Assembly: GCF_028728065.1 (NCBI RefSeq)
Contig: NZ_CP117812.1
Location: 248,001-312,000 of the forward strand
DNA length: 64,000 nt
From: Lentisphaera profundi
GTDB lineage: Bacteria > Verrucomicrobiota > Lentisphaeria > Lentisphaerales > Lentisphaeraceae
Direction: 5' to 3'
The notes under the pieces were generated by a model. The model searched no databases, was not told the DNA's origin, and saw nothing but the letters and a program-made list of their open reading frames with translations. Below, in pieces: positions 51,192 to 60,525 of this stretch (position 1 is its first letter; each line of letters starts with the position of its first letter). Both the position numbers and the translations under genes were made by a program.

Positions 51192-51874
51192 AATTTTTGA
51201 TTTTACTTAGTTTATTTGTGGCGTGCGAGAGAGATGAAAAATTAATTTTGCCAAAAGCGGAGTCACAAGCAAAAATTGAAGTACAAGGAGAAGCTACGCT
51301 CCCAACAAAAGTTGAATCAAGTGATAGCACTCAAAAAGCCATTGGAGCTTATGAGCATCCTCGGGTAAAAATCAGTACATCAAAGGGTGACATGGTTGCC
51401 GAGCTTTATGAAGATAAAGCACCTAATACGGTGGCAAACTTTGTGACTTTAGTGGAAAGTGGTTTTTATAAAGATATGAATTTTCATCGGGTTATTAAAG
51501 GCTTCATGGCTCAAGGAGGGTGTCCCCATTCTCGTTCAGGTACTGATAGTGGACAGCCAGGAACTGGTGGTCCAGGTTATTCTATTAATAACGAAATGCA
51601 CCCGCAGCTCCTCCATAATCAGAGAGGAATACTTTCTATGGCAAATTCTGGGCCCAATACAAATGGGAGCCAGTTTTTTATTCTCTTTAAAGAATCGAAA
51701 TTTTTGAATGGCGGCTACAGTGTTTATGGCCGTGTTATAGAAGGTCTAAATGTTTTAGATAAGATCGAAACTATAGGCGCTAGAAGAGATGGCTTGCCCT
51801 TACAAGAGCAAGTTACCTTCTCGATCACACTCATTCAGAAAAATGATCACCCCTACAAAGTAATTAAAAATTAA
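51179..51874 (+). CDS. Cyclophilin-type peptidyl-prolyl isomerase, lipoprotein (2 of 3)
   Basis: A 231-residue lipoprotein, lipobox LFVAC. The linker after Cys is longer than in copy one (about 25-50, rich in Glu, Lys and Thr). The cyclophilin domain has FHRVIKGFMAQGGCPHSRSG, GILSMANSGPNTNGSQFF and FLNGGYSVYGRVIEGLNVL, complete for catalysis. It ends in the same SITLIQKNDHPYKVIKN as copy one, showing a recent tandem duplication. Confidence 0.9.
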   Translation: MRIIKFLILLSLFVACERDEKLILPKAESQAKIEVQGEATLPTKVESSDSTQKAIGAYEHPRVKISTSKGDMVAELYEDKAPNTVANFVTLVESGFYKDMNFHRVIKGFMAQGGCPHSRSGTDSGQPGTGGPGYSINNEMHPQLLHNQRGILSMANSGPNTNGSQFFILFKESKFLNGGYSVYGRVIEGLNVLDKIETIGARRDGLPLQEQVTFSITLIQKNDHPYKVIKN

Positions 51875-51884
51875 GGAATAGATT

Positions 51885-52412
51885 ATGGCCAATCCTCGTG
51901 TAAAAATCATTACCGATAAGGGTACAATGATTGCCGAACTTTATGAAGATAAAGCTCCTAATACAGTCGCTAATATGATCACATTAGCTGAAGCAGGTTT
52001 TTACAAAGACTTGCGTTTTCATCGTATTTTAAAAGGCTTCATGGCTCAGGGCGGTTGCCCAAATACTAAAAAAGGTAAAGAATCAGGATCTCCTGGTACT
52101 GGTGGACCCGGTTATACTTTTGATAATGAGCACCATGCAGAAGCGAAGCACGATGCTCGTGGTATTCTTTCTATGGCAAATGCCGGACCTAATACGAATG
52201 GTAGTCAGTTCTTCGTTTGTTTTGGTGAGACTGCGTTTCTCGATGGTGGATATACTGTCTTCGGTAAAGTTGTAGAAGGCCTAGAAGTTATCGATGCACT
52301 CGAAGCAGTCGGTTCAGCTCAGGATCCAATCCCACCATCTGAAAAGGTTTTCTTCTCAATTGAAGTTGATTCAAAAGATGACAAAGATTACAAAGTGAAT
52401 AAAAACGCTTAA
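51885..52412 (+). CDS. Cyclophilin-type peptidyl-prolyl isomerase, cytoplasmic (3 of 3)
   Basis: A 175-residue enzyme without signal peptide, so cytoplasmic. It has FHRILKGFMAQGGCPNTKKG, GILSMANAGPNTNGSQFF and FLDGGYTVFGKVVEGLEVI. It is more acidic and more diverged than the two lipoprotein copies and is probably the ancestral form. The stop TAA shares one base with the ATG of the phosphoesterase gene that follows. Confidence 0.92.
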   Translation: MANPRVKIITDKGTMIAELYEDKAPNTVANMITLAEAGFYKDLRFHRILKGFMAQGGCPNTKKGKESGSPGTGGPGYTFDNEHHAEAKHDARGILSMANAGPNTNGSQFFVCFGETAFLDGGYTVFGKVVEGLEVIDALEAVGSAQDPIPPSEKVFFSIEVDSKDDKDYKVNKNA

Positions 52413-53272
52413 TGGATCAAAGCAGTCTTGAAGCTCGTAGCTTACGCGAACTTAAACAAGCAAAAAAAGGTGACTCGCTTAAAAAACGATTAATCAAGAG
52501 CTTGGTAAATTTAAGTGGCTTAGGCTCAAAAGGTTTAAAAAATGCTTTAGAACTTCAAGTCCGCGACTACAATTGGCGCTTTCCAGCACTTCCACGAGAA
52601 GCAGTTGGGATGCGCCTTTTGCATTTAAGTGATACACATCTAGATGGTGTGCCAGGTTTAGTGGACAAATTGATCGAGAAACTTGATGGTCTTGAGTTTG
52701 ATCTAGTGGTGTGGACCGGAGATTTTCGTTATGATAAAGGTGTATTTGATGAGCTTTGTCTTGAACCCACATACCAATTGGCGAGGTATTTAAAAAATCG
52801 TAGCCGTGTTTTAGCGGTACCTGGGAACCATGATTGTAGTCAAACATTAGAAAGTTTAGAAGTCTTGGGTATTGAAGTTTTACTCAATAGTGGTTTGGAG
52901 TACAGGGCGGGTTTTTTTATTGCCGGAGTCGATGATCCGCATTACTATAGGACAGATGATTTGAAACTTGCTTTACGAAAGAAAAAAGAAAATGATTTCA
53001 CTATGCTTTTAGCTCATAGTCCAGAGATCATTGAAGAAGCAGCTGCCAGAAGAATAGATTTTTATTTGTGTGGGCATACGCATGGTGGTCAGGTTTGTTT
53101 TCCGCTTGTAGGGATGATTTACTGGGGTGCACGATGTGCAAGGAAGTTTGCCAGTGGGAAATTTAACTACGGAAAAATGCAGGGCTATACTCACCGAGGA
53201 ACAGGATCGTCCAATTCCCCTATTCGTTTTAATTGCCCACCAGAAATAGTTATACATCAACTAGGAGTATGA
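52412..53272 (+). CDS. Metallophosphoesterase, YkuE/YaeI-like
   Basis: A 286-residue enzyme of the calcineurin-like phosphoesterase superfamily. Metal-binding motifs in order: LLHLSDTHLDG, VVWTGDFRYD, VPGNHDC, LLAHSPE and LCGHTHGGQVCFP. The order and spacing resemble the YkuE/YaeI group, reported to act on lipid-linked phosphates. A short N-terminal amphipathic segment may allow peripheral membrane contact; there is no clear signal peptide. The gene is translationally coupled to the third cyclophilin and is followed one base later by the C39-like peptidase gene. Confidence 0.82.
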   Translation: MDQSSLEARSLRELKQAKKGDSLKKRLIKSLVNLSGLGSKGLKNALELQVRDYNWRFPALPREAVGMRLLHLSDTHLDGVPGLVDKLIEKLDGLEFDLVVWTGDFRYDKGVFDELCLEPTYQLARYLKNRSRVLAVPGNHDCSQTLESLEVLGIEVLLNSGLEYRAGFFIAGVDDPHYYRTDDLKLALRKKKENDFTMLLAHSPEIIEEAAARRIDFYLCGHTHGGQVCFPLVGMIYWGARCARKFASGKFNYGKMQGYTHRGTGSSNSPIRFNCPPEIVIHQLGV

Positions 53273-53273
53273 A

Positions 53274-54404
53274 ATGAAAATTATTTTAAGTTTATGTGTA
53301 TTCTTATTGAGCGTTGTAAACGCTACAGAAATTGAATCACTTTTTAAAAGTAAAGAAACCACAAATATACCAGCATCCCAGTTTGCAGAAAAATATAATG
53401 ATTTCCAGTGGGAAGGAGAGAATACGCGTGTGGCGATCTCTAAGAATTCAAGCGTAGTGGGCTTTTCAGCGTATGAATCATTGGCCTACTTTACAGCGAC
53501 CGGTAAGTTAGTTCGTTTAGATAGTTGGCTGTACAATAAAGGCGATCAAGATACAATGAGTGTAGATGCTTTTGAAAAAATGTATCTAGAGGTGCTAAAA
53601 AAACTTAGTTCCTACTTCGGTGTGCAGCCCAAGAGATTTGCAAAAGATGGTGCTACGCGTGGGTTAGCCTATAGTTTCATGATTAGTCAGAAGCATGAAG
53701 TTCGTCTTTTAGTTGGTTATGATAAAAAGAAAAATGAAGCGAATTATCTTAGCTTAGTCATGCGTAACTATGCCACAAGTGATAGGGTTAATTCTGAGTC
53801 TAAAACAAAGGCGTTTCTGAAAAAAACTGAAACGGGCGATGTTTATATAACTAAAATCCCTATGATTGATCAAGGAGATAAAGGTTATTGTGTTCCCGCA
53901 ACTTTGACGAGAATCGGCCAACATTATGGAGTGGACGTAAGTATGCACGAACTAGCCATGGTCGCGAATTCGAGTAGTGATGGAGGAACGAGTCCGCGTA
54001 AAGCAATGGATGCAGTAAAAAAAGGTCGAATAGCACTAAGTATTCGCGATATAAAAGTGAGTTTTTATGATAAAAATCCTTATTTTTTAAGTGCGGGAAC
54101 GATTCGCTCAATGGCTAAAAAGATTTCTGAAAAAGATCGCAATATGGCAAAGTTTGAAAAAGAAATTATAAAGCGTATTAATCGTGGTCGTATGGTAGCT
54201 TGGTCAATGATGGTGGGGGCCTTTGAAGAAAAGGGGGCTCGTGAAGGTAGTTGGGGAGGGCATATGCGAATGATTATTGGATATAATTTAAAGACACATG
54301 AGATCTTGTATTCTGATTCTTGGGGTCGTGGGCATGAGTTGAAACGCTGGCCTTTAAAGTATGCTTACTTAGTAACAACGGGCCTTTACGACGTTGTTCC
54401 CTAA
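53274..54404 (+). CDS. Secreted C39-like papain-fold peptidase
   Basis: A 376-residue exported protein, signal peptide MKIILSLCVFLLSVVNA. The first half (about 20-185) is a beta-rich domain I do not recognise. The second half is a C39-type papain-like domain: IPMIDQGDKGYCVPATLTRI with catalytic Cys206, WGGHMRMIIGYN with the His near residue 325, and YSDSWGRGH with the Asp. C39 relatives cut leader peptides or peptidoglycan-associated peptides. Here there is no ABC transporter and the enzyme is exported. It starts one base after the phosphoesterase stop. Confidence 0.78.
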   Translation: MKIILSLCVFLLSVVNATEIESLFKSKETTNIPASQFAEKYNDFQWEGENTRVAISKNSSVVGFSAYESLAYFTATGKLVRLDSWLYNKGDQDTMSVDAFEKMYLEVLKKLSSYFGVQPKRFAKDGATRGLAYSFMISQKHEVRLLVGYDKKKNEANYLSLVMRNYATSDRVNSESKTKAFLKKTETGDVYITKIPMIDQGDKGYCVPATLTRIGQHYGVDVSMHELAMVANSSSDGGTSPRKAMDAVKKGRIALSIRDIKVSFYDKNPYFLSAGTIRSMAKKISEKDRNMAKFEKEIIKRINRGRMVAWSMMVGAFEEKGAREGSWGGHMRMIIGYNLKTHEILYSDSWGRGHELKRWPLKYAYLVTTGLYDVVP

Positions 54405-54518
54405 GGATTGCACTTCAAAGTTAGAGATAAGTCCATGTTTTTTTTCGCAGAAATATGGATTTCGAGATTTAGCGACTTAAATTCACATAACATTTTATAT
54501 ATAAGAGGAAGTTTGTCA

Positions 54519-56360
54519 ATGAAGAAATTATTACCCCTATTTAGTTTAGCACTCGTATTGCTGCAGTCCTGTACATCGCAATATAGTGAGTGGGAAAAGC
54601 CTTTGCCTGAGGGCGAGATTGTTCCCGGAGTTGAGTTGGTCCCAGATCCAATTGAAAGAGCCAATAGAATGAGTTTTTACGTCGATGATAAATTGATGAA
54701 TTATCTTGTTGAGCCAGCGTCAGATGGCTACCGCTATGTTGTACCTAAAGGTGCTCGTACTGGAATTGATAATTTCTTTGAAAATATTCTTTTCCCAAGA
54801 AACTTCCTCAATAATTTATTTCAGGCTGACTGGGATGGTTTAGGGAGAACGACGGATCGCTTTATTCTCAATACAACCGTTGGTATTCTTGGTTTTAGAG
54901 ATGTAGCGGCTGATCATTATAATATAAAAGCAGCTAAGCAAGATACAGGCCAAAGTTTTGCGAAGTGGGGTTGGGAAAATAATTTCTACCTCTATATCCC
55001 AATCTTAGGACCAAGTTCTGATCGTGATTTAGTCGGTAGAGTTGGTGATTATTTCATGAATCCTTTAATTTATAATGACAACACTAAGATCCTTAATTAT
55101 TTCTTGATCTTTAACAAAGCAACATTTTTCACTGATGCCTATCGTTCTTTAGTTGAAACTAACTATGATCCCTATGATTTACGTCGTTTGATTTATACTG
55201 TCACTCGTCGTTACAGTGCTGATCCCCTTAGTTTCCAAGGTGAAGATACTTCTGCAACTCAAACGCTCAGAGCCGTATACCTTCAGCCACGTGAAAAAGA
55301 TTTTGAAAACTGGAAAGTGGAAGGCGAGTTATTAGTTAAAAGCACGGGTGAAACAATTAAGTACAACTTTTGGTTACAAGATAAGCCTGCTCCATTAATG
55401 TATGTTATTCCTGGCTTAGGTTCTCATAGAAGTTCTGGTCAGCCAATGTTCTTAGCTGAGATGGCTTATTTAAAAGGTTATAATGTAGTGACTTTTTCTA
55501 ACTTAATGAATTTTGAGCCGATTTTAAAATCTAAAGATGCCATTTTTCCAGGCTATACACCAAATGATATTAAAAACATTAAAAAATTCATGGGTGCAAT
55601 TGATGCGGACTTAGAGAAAAATCATTCAGGTCAGTTTGGCGATAGATCAGTTATGGGTATTTCTTTAGGTGCTTATTACCTGCTCAATTTAGCGGCTTCT
55701 GAAACTGAAGAAGATGCTTTGAAGTTCAAAAAATATATTGCAATTGATGCGCCAGTGGATTTAATGTACGGTCTTAAGCAACTCGATAACTCTTATAATT
55801 CACCACTCAGTCTCGAGACTGAGGAAGAGAGAGAAAGATTTGTACTAGGGACATTAACGAAAGTTGCAGCAATTCTTGCTAATAGCGAAAAAATCACACA
55901 TAATCAAGCAATGCCTTTTACGGATCAAGAAGCCAAATACCTCATTGGTTTAAGTTTCCGTATGACACTACGTGATATGCTTTTTATTAGTGCTTACCAA
56001 GAAGAAATCATGGCTAATAATGAGTCCACGCCAAAAGAAGGTATATACAAGGCTTTAGGGCAGTACTCTTGGGAAGAGTACTACAAAATGTTTGTGATGC
56101 CTAAGCTTAAGGAAACCGGTTTGACTGAAGAGCAGATTGCTAAGGATGTTAGTTTGAGATCAGTAAGCAAGGCACTTAAAGAAAATGATAAAATAAGAGT
56201 TTTCACAAATCAAAATGATTTCTTAAATGAAGAAGGTAGTATTGCATGGATGAAATCTACTTTTGGAGATCGTCTTACGGTATTCCCTGATGGCGGCCAC
56301 TTAGGTAACCTTATCCAAGATAAAGTAAGGTCAGAAATCATTGAATCTCTAGAAGACTAA
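54519..56360 (+). CDS. Lipoprotein fusing an MlaA/VacJ domain to an alpha/beta hydrolase
   Basis: A 613-residue lipoprotein (lipobox LLQSC, Cys18). ATG 54519 has AGAGGAAG upstream; 37 codons further upstream lack such a site. Residues about 50-200 match MlaA/VacJ: YRYVVPKGARTGIDNFFENI, FPRNFLNNLFQADW, RFILNTTVGILGFRDVA and YIPILGPSSDRD. From about 270 a hydrolase domain follows with YVIPGLG, the nucleophile Ser382 in GISLG, Asp567 and His594 (DGGHLG). MlaA is an outer-membrane ring that removes misplaced phospholipids. The fused hydrolase may cleave lipids or acyl chains; this is inference. A terminator follows. Confidence 0.8.
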   Translation: MKKLLPLFSLALVLLQSCTSQYSEWEKPLPEGEIVPGVELVPDPIERANRMSFYVDDKLMNYLVEPASDGYRYVVPKGARTGIDNFFENILFPRNFLNNLFQADWDGLGRTTDRFILNTTVGILGFRDVAADHYNIKAAKQDTGQSFAKWGWENNFYLYIPILGPSSDRDLVGRVGDYFMNPLIYNDNTKILNYFLIFNKATFFTDAYRSLVETNYDPYDLRRLIYTVTRRYSADPLSFQGEDTSATQTLRAVYLQPREKDFENWKVEGELLVKSTGETIKYNFWLQDKPAPLMYVIPGLGSHRSSGQPMFLAEMAYLKGYNVVTFSNLMNFEPILKSKDAIFPGYTPNDIKNIKKFMGAIDADLEKNHSGQFGDRSVMGISLGAYYLLNLAASETEEDALKFKKYIAIDAPVDLMYGLKQLDNSYNSPLSLETEEERERFVLGTLTKVAAILANSEKITHNQAMPFTDQEAKYLIGLSFRMTLRDMLFISAYQEEIMANNESTPKEGIYKALGQYSWEEYYKMFVMPKLKETGLTEEQIAKDVSLRSVSKALKENDKIRVFTNQNDFLNEEGSIAWMKSTFGDRLTVFPDGGHLGNLIQDKVRSEIIESLED

Positions 56361-56381
56361 GTTCTTTCTTTAAATTCTTTC

Positions 56382-56412
56382 AAAAAGCCTCGTTTTCACG
56401 AGGCTTTTTTTT
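56382..56412 (+). terminator. Intrinsic terminator after the MlaA-hydrolase gene
   Basis: Stem AAGCCTCG/CGAGGCTT with a short loop and a run of eight T. Confidence 0.93.
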
Positions 56413-56547
56413 GCACACTTCATTTGTATCAAAGCGATTTTTTAATGGAACTTACTTTAAAAGTAAAGAAAGTTGATGTTTGTATCACATTATAAAGAGC
56501 TGTAATTTATGATTCAGGTATGTTTTCTAAATAGGTGTAATAATAAA

Positions 56548-57630
56548 ATGAAAAGAAAAGTTTCATTATGCTTTCTTCTAATAGCTGTGTTTGCTATTTC
56601 CTGTAAAGAAACAGTTATCGAAAAAGGAGTTTTAACAAACTCGTCAAATGAATTAATATTATATAATTGGGAAGAGTATACCCCTGCGAATATCATCGAA
56701 CAGTTTGAGAAAGAGACGGGTATAAAAGTTGTTATAAAAGAATTTCAAACAGTGGATGAACAGATTGCAACGTTGCAATCCGAGCCAGATTTTTGTGACT
56801 TAACAATAGTGGGTGTGACTGAAGCTAAGCAGGTTTTTACACCTTTAAAATTGATAGAGGAAATTGATAGAAATCAGCTTACTGGGAATCATAAGTATAA
56901 TGATTTTTTTAAAAATAGTGAAACTTATGGAGTTCCTTACTGTTCCGGACTATTAGGTTTTGCGGTAGATAAGCGTTACGTGGATTTGGCCTTCAAAGAT
57001 TTTAGTTTTTTGGTTTCAGACCCTCAATACAAAGGCAAAATATCTTTATTAGATGAGCCCTCAGATATTTATTATTTATTGATGAATAGCGTGGGAGCTA
57101 GTGTTAATTCCGTCAATCGCGATGATCATGATCGTGCAAGGCAGTTTACAAGTAAAATCATCAGCATGGAGCCTCATATACAGGACCTCTACTCAGGTTT
57201 AGATGATTTGAATGAAGGAAAGATATGGATGGCGATGGCTTACAGTGGCGATGCGCTCATGTACCAAGAGGAGAATAGTAATATAGAATTTGTTTACCCA
57301 CAGGATCGCCCATTCATATGGAGAGATATGCTTTGTTTAAATATAAATGCTCCTAATAAAAAGAATGCTTATCGCTTTCTCGACTTTATCAATACCCCAC
57401 AAGTGGCTGCAGAAATAGCCGTCCAGTTTAAGACTTCTCCGGGGATAATAGGGGCTGAAAAATATATGGACCGAGAGACTATGACTAACCCTTTGGTGAA
57501 TATCCCCAAAAGCTTGTCAGATACTTGTGAGGTTATAGTTAGGTTCAAAGAAAATAATGCCATTATTAATGAACTTTATACCTATCTCGTAAATGGTTCT
57601 CATAAGGATGATAATGATGAGTATAAATAG
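56548..57630 (+). CDS. PotD-like polyamine-binding lipoprotein
   Basis: A 360-residue lipoprotein from ATG 56548; upstream in-frame codons lack a ribosome site. Lipobox FAISC with Cys19. The mature part is a PotD/PotF-type periplasmic binding protein: LILYNWEEYTPANIIEQFEK, GVPYCSGLLGFAVDKRYVD, IWMAMAYSGDALMYQ and FIWRDMLCLNINAPNKKNAY. The last segments form the acidic-aromatic ligand site of the family. No ABC permease or ATPase gene is adjacent. Instead the stop lies inside the start of a hybrid kinase gene, an arrangement like NspS-MbaA of Vibrio. A sensory role is therefore likely. Confidence 0.82.
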   Translation: MKRKVSLCFLLIAVFAISCKETVIEKGVLTNSSNELILYNWEEYTPANIIEQFEKETGIKVVIKEFQTVDEQIATLQSEPDFCDLTIVGVTEAKQVFTPLKLIEEIDRNQLTGNHKYNDFFKNSETYGVPYCSGLLGFAVDKRYVDLAFKDFSFLVSDPQYKGKISLLDEPSDIYYLLMNSVGASVNSVNRDDHDRARQFTSKIISMEPHIQDLYSGLDDLNEGKIWMAMAYSGDALMYQEENSNIEFVYPQDRPFIWRDMLCLNINAPNKKNAYRFLDFINTPQVAAEIAVQFKTSPGIIGAEKYMDRETMTNPLVNIPKSLSDTCEVIVRFKENNAIINELYTYLVNGSHKDDNDEYK

Positions 57631-59848
57631 CCGTTTAAGTTTAAAACATAGGGTGCTTTTATACTTTGTGTTAATTAGTGTGGCGGCCATTTCATCATTA
57701 AGTTTAGGAGGTATTCGCTTCCTAGAAAAATCTTTATTAGAAAAAGATTTAATAAGCTCCAAATTACTAGCGCACGAAATACATTTTAATGTTAAGCAAG
57801 TGTTCGCAAATGCAGAACGTGATTTGAGATTGATCGCTCAATCTCCAGTTTTTGTCGGCGAAGATTTCTCTATAGAATATAAGGGAAGAGAGCTCAAGCG
57901 CTTAAAAGATTTAATTGGTAGTTTTGAGAATTTATCACTCTATGATAAAGAGGGCCATTTACTTACAACAACAAGTTATGGCTATGTAGGTGGAGTGAAG
58001 TACTCTAGTTATTTTAAAAAAACTCTTGAAGAGCAATCACTGCAAACCTCACCAGCCTATTACACTCTAGAGCCGCAGAGTTTAATTTTTTCTTTTACCA
58101 ATCCAGTGCTTGATCATTCTGGCCAGTTAAAATATGTGATTTATGCACAATTGAATTTATCTCAATTAAGCTCATTAATTACTCATTTGAATTTTGGTGA
58201 GAGTGGTTTTTCACAGTTAATTGATGAATATGGAAGGATTATTGCAAGTGGCGGTCAAGATGATCTTTTAACGCCAGTAAGTGCAGACCTGCAAGAGAAA
58301 TTAAGAACTGAGAGTGATGGTTTTCGTTTCGAACAAAATGGACTTCGACATGGGAGTGCCTGTAGCGATAGTAGATTTACAGTGTTGGTTTCACAAAGTT
58401 ATGACGAGGTACTTGCAGTCGTTAATGAAAGCCTCAAGAAACTAATTATCTATAGCATACTTGTCTTAGTCGTCGTCACGGTAATAGGGACATACTTTTC
58501 ATATACAATTTCAAGACCCTTAGAAGATTTGATAAAAAATGTACGCAACTACGTTAAGGGGGACCGTGTTAATACAAAAGGGTCCTACGGAGTTCCTGAG
58601 GAAATTGATCAATTGGGGAGCTCTTTTAATAAGATCCTTGGGCAGATTGAGCAGTATCAAGATAAAATGGAGCAATTGGTCAATGATAGGACAGAAGAGT
58701 TAGCTCATGCGAAAGATAAAGCTGAAGCGGCTAATAAGACAAAGACTTTATTTCTAAAAAACATGAGTCATGAAGTTCGGACTCCAATGAATGCTATTTT
58801 GGGTTTTTCACAGATCTTGAAGCAGAAAGAGACTGAATTTAATAAGATAAAGTTATTAGATAATGTGATTAATGCAGGCAATACTTTGTTGAAAATGCTC
58901 AATGATTTACTCGCTTTATCAAAAACTGGATCAGGTAAAATGGATGATAATGTGAGCTTGCTTAATCTGAAGATATTTTTTAAGGATATTGAGTTATTAT
59001 TTCTAGGGACTTGTGTTAAGAAAAAGTTATTTTTGAAATTCGACTTTGATGAAGCAATAGAAAATATCGTGCTCTTGGATAGTTTAAAGTTAAAGCAAGT
59101 CTTAGTGCATCTTATAGATAATGCGATCAAATTCACGGCTTCTGGCGGAGTGACAATAAAGATTAAAACCCAAGCTATAGATGATGATGCACGAATTGAT
59201 TTACTCATCTCGATAAAAGATACTGGTGTGGGTATTGAAAAAAGACATCAAGAGCAAATTTTCAAGGTGTTTGAACAGCAGCAAGATGGCGATTTTAATG
59301 AAAGTACTGGTGTGGGTATAGGTTTAGCTCTTTGTACACAATTATTAGGCTTTATGGGTGGTCATTTGGGACTGAATAGCACCATTTATGAAGGTAGTGT
59401 ATTTACTTTTAAAATTCCCAATGTGGAGCTAGGACTTGAATGTCAAGGAGATTTAAGTGCCATTGCAGATGAAGAATATGAAAATAAACGAATTTTGATT
59501 GCAGATAATAAAGATTTGAATAGGATGATCATTAAGACTGTTTGTGAAGCTTGTCACTTTAGTGTGGAAGAGGCAAAAACTGGAGTAGAAGTTCTGCGTA
59601 AATCTAGATCCTTTTTACCTGATATAATCTTTTTAGATTTAGAGATCGCTAAATTGAACGGCTTTGAAGTTATTCGTATCTTAAGAGAAGATGATCATGT
59701 TAAGAATATTAAGATAATTGCTCTTAGTACTAAAGAGTATCAACGAGCTAAGGCTTTGGAGGCTAGTGATAGTTTTATTTTGAAACCATTAGATCAGACG
59801 AGCGTAATTGATGCTTTGGCGCCGTTCATAGAACAACAAACAGGCTAA
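57614..59848 (+). CDS. Hybrid sensor histidine kinase coupled to the PotD-like protein
   Basis: A 744-residue protein; ATG 57614 is preferred because AGG stands six bases before it, and it overlaps the PotD-like gene by 17 bases. TM1 at about 11-30, a periplasmic dCache-like domain (about 35-275), TM2 at about 280-300, HAMP and a coiled segment follow. The H-box is NMSHEVRTPMNAILGFSQIL, the N-box LVHLIDNAIKFTASGG and the G boxes DTGVGIE and GVGIGLAL. A C-terminal receiver (about 625-744) has Asp in FLDLEIAKLNGFEV, ALST and LKPL. All phospho-relay residues are present. No phosphotransfer or output gene is next to it. Confidence 0.88.
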   Translation: MMSINSRLSLKHRVLLYFVLISVAAISSLSLGGIRFLEKSLLEKDLISSKLLAHEIHFNVKQVFANAERDLRLIAQSPVFVGEDFSIEYKGRELKRLKDLIGSFENLSLYDKEGHLLTTTSYGYVGGVKYSSYFKKTLEEQSLQTSPAYYTLEPQSLIFSFTNPVLDHSGQLKYVIYAQLNLSQLSSLITHLNFGESGFSQLIDEYGRIIASGGQDDLLTPVSADLQEKLRTESDGFRFEQNGLRHGSACSDSRFTVLVSQSYDEVLAVVNESLKKLIIYSILVLVVVTVIGTYFSYTISRPLEDLIKNVRNYVKGDRVNTKGSYGVPEEIDQLGSSFNKILGQIEQYQDKMEQLVNDRTEELAHAKDKAEAANKTKTLFLKNMSHEVRTPMNAILGFSQILKQKETEFNKIKLLDNVINAGNTLLKMLNDLLALSKTGSGKMDDNVSLLNLKIFFKDIELLFLGTCVKKKLFLKFDFDEAIENIVLLDSLKLKQVLVHLIDNAIKFTASGGVTIKIKTQAIDDDARIDLLISIKDTGVGIEKRHQEQIFKVFEQQQDGDFNESTGVGIGLALCTQLLGFMGGHLGLNSTIYEGSVFTFKIPNVELGLECQGDLSAIADEEYENKRILIADNKDLNRMIIKTVCEACHFSVEEAKTGVEVLRKSRSFLPDIIFLDLEIAKLNGFEVIRILREDDHVKNIKIIALSTKEYQRAKALEASDSFILKPLDQTSVIDALAPFIEQQTG

Positions 59849-60195
59849 TCAGCTTGGTTGCGTAAAATGCATTTAATTCGCTGTGGCGAGCCTATGGGTG
59901 CCTGTAGGCAACATAGTAAGTGCTAATATTATAATCCTTTGATTCACTAGAAAGAAAAGATTAGGTCACTTATTACATTTTAGGAATGTAAAGAGTTTTT
60001 CCAAATTACTTAATGCAGTCAATCCATTAAAGCCTTTGCGGAGCTTCACGGATTGGGGATGAAGTTTTAACTTACGGTCTTTAGAATGTTCTAGTATAGG
60101 CATTTCCTGGGCTTAGCCAAGAGTCTAATTCAACTACTCTCCTTTGGGATATGTTTCAAATTGCCCTTTACTAAGCTGATTTATATAGCTATGGG
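59849..60195. other. Spacer without recognised gene
   Basis: About 350 bases between the hybrid kinase and the ribosomal-protein terminator. There is no open frame with a ribosome site on either strand, no tRNA-like fold and no clear member of the palindromic repeat family. A small hairpin GCCTGTAGGC stands near 59911. I see nothing else that can be named. Confidence 0.5.
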
Positions 60196-60230
60196 CAAAA
60201 AAAAGAGAGTCCGAAGACTCTCTTTTTTTA
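60196..60230 (-). terminator. Terminator after rpsS
   Basis: Stem AGAGAGTC/GACTCTCT with loop CGAA, A-run on the left and T-run on the right in window orientation. It lies 23 bases past the rpsS stop and ends the ribosomal operon. Confidence 0.92.
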
Positions 60231-60252
60231 TAAATAACTGAAAAAGATCAGA

Positions 60253-60522
60253 TTATTTACCGGACATAACACCGTGAGTTCTGAAAGCACGTGTGAAAGA
60301 GAATTCACCGAGTTTGTGACCGACCATATTGTCAGTAACAAAAACGCTTGTGAAATCTTTACCATTGTGCACTTCGAAATTCAAGCCTACGAAAGTAGGA
60401 AGAATCATAGAGCGGCGTGACCAAGTTTTAATGGCTTTGTGGTCACCTGAAGCAATAGCTTTTTCAACTTTTGCTGCGAGATGAGAGTCCACAAAAGGAC
60501 CTTTTTTAATTGAACGTGGCAT
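60253..60522 (-). CDS. rpsS: Ribosomal protein S19
   Basis: An 89-residue small-subunit protein: [20 protein letters not shown] at the N-terminus, [21 protein letters not shown] in the middle (key words WSRRSMI and FEVHNGK), and [16 protein letters not shown] at the end, as in all bacterial S19. It is the last gene of the operon here. In most bacteria rplV, rpsC, rplP and more follow without a break; here a terminator and unrelated genes follow. Confidence 0.97.
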   Translation of the reverse strand: MPRSIKKGPFVDSHLAAKVEKAIASGDHKAIKTWSRRSMILPTFVGLNFEVHNGKDFTSVFVTDNMVGHKLGEFSFTRAFRTHGVMSGK

Positions 60523-60525
60523 AGC

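Noticed and set aside
59849-60195. Noncoding RNA gene between the hybrid kinase and the ribosomal operon
   Set aside because: No strong promoter, long stem or known RNA signature could be seen; only a small hairpin is present.
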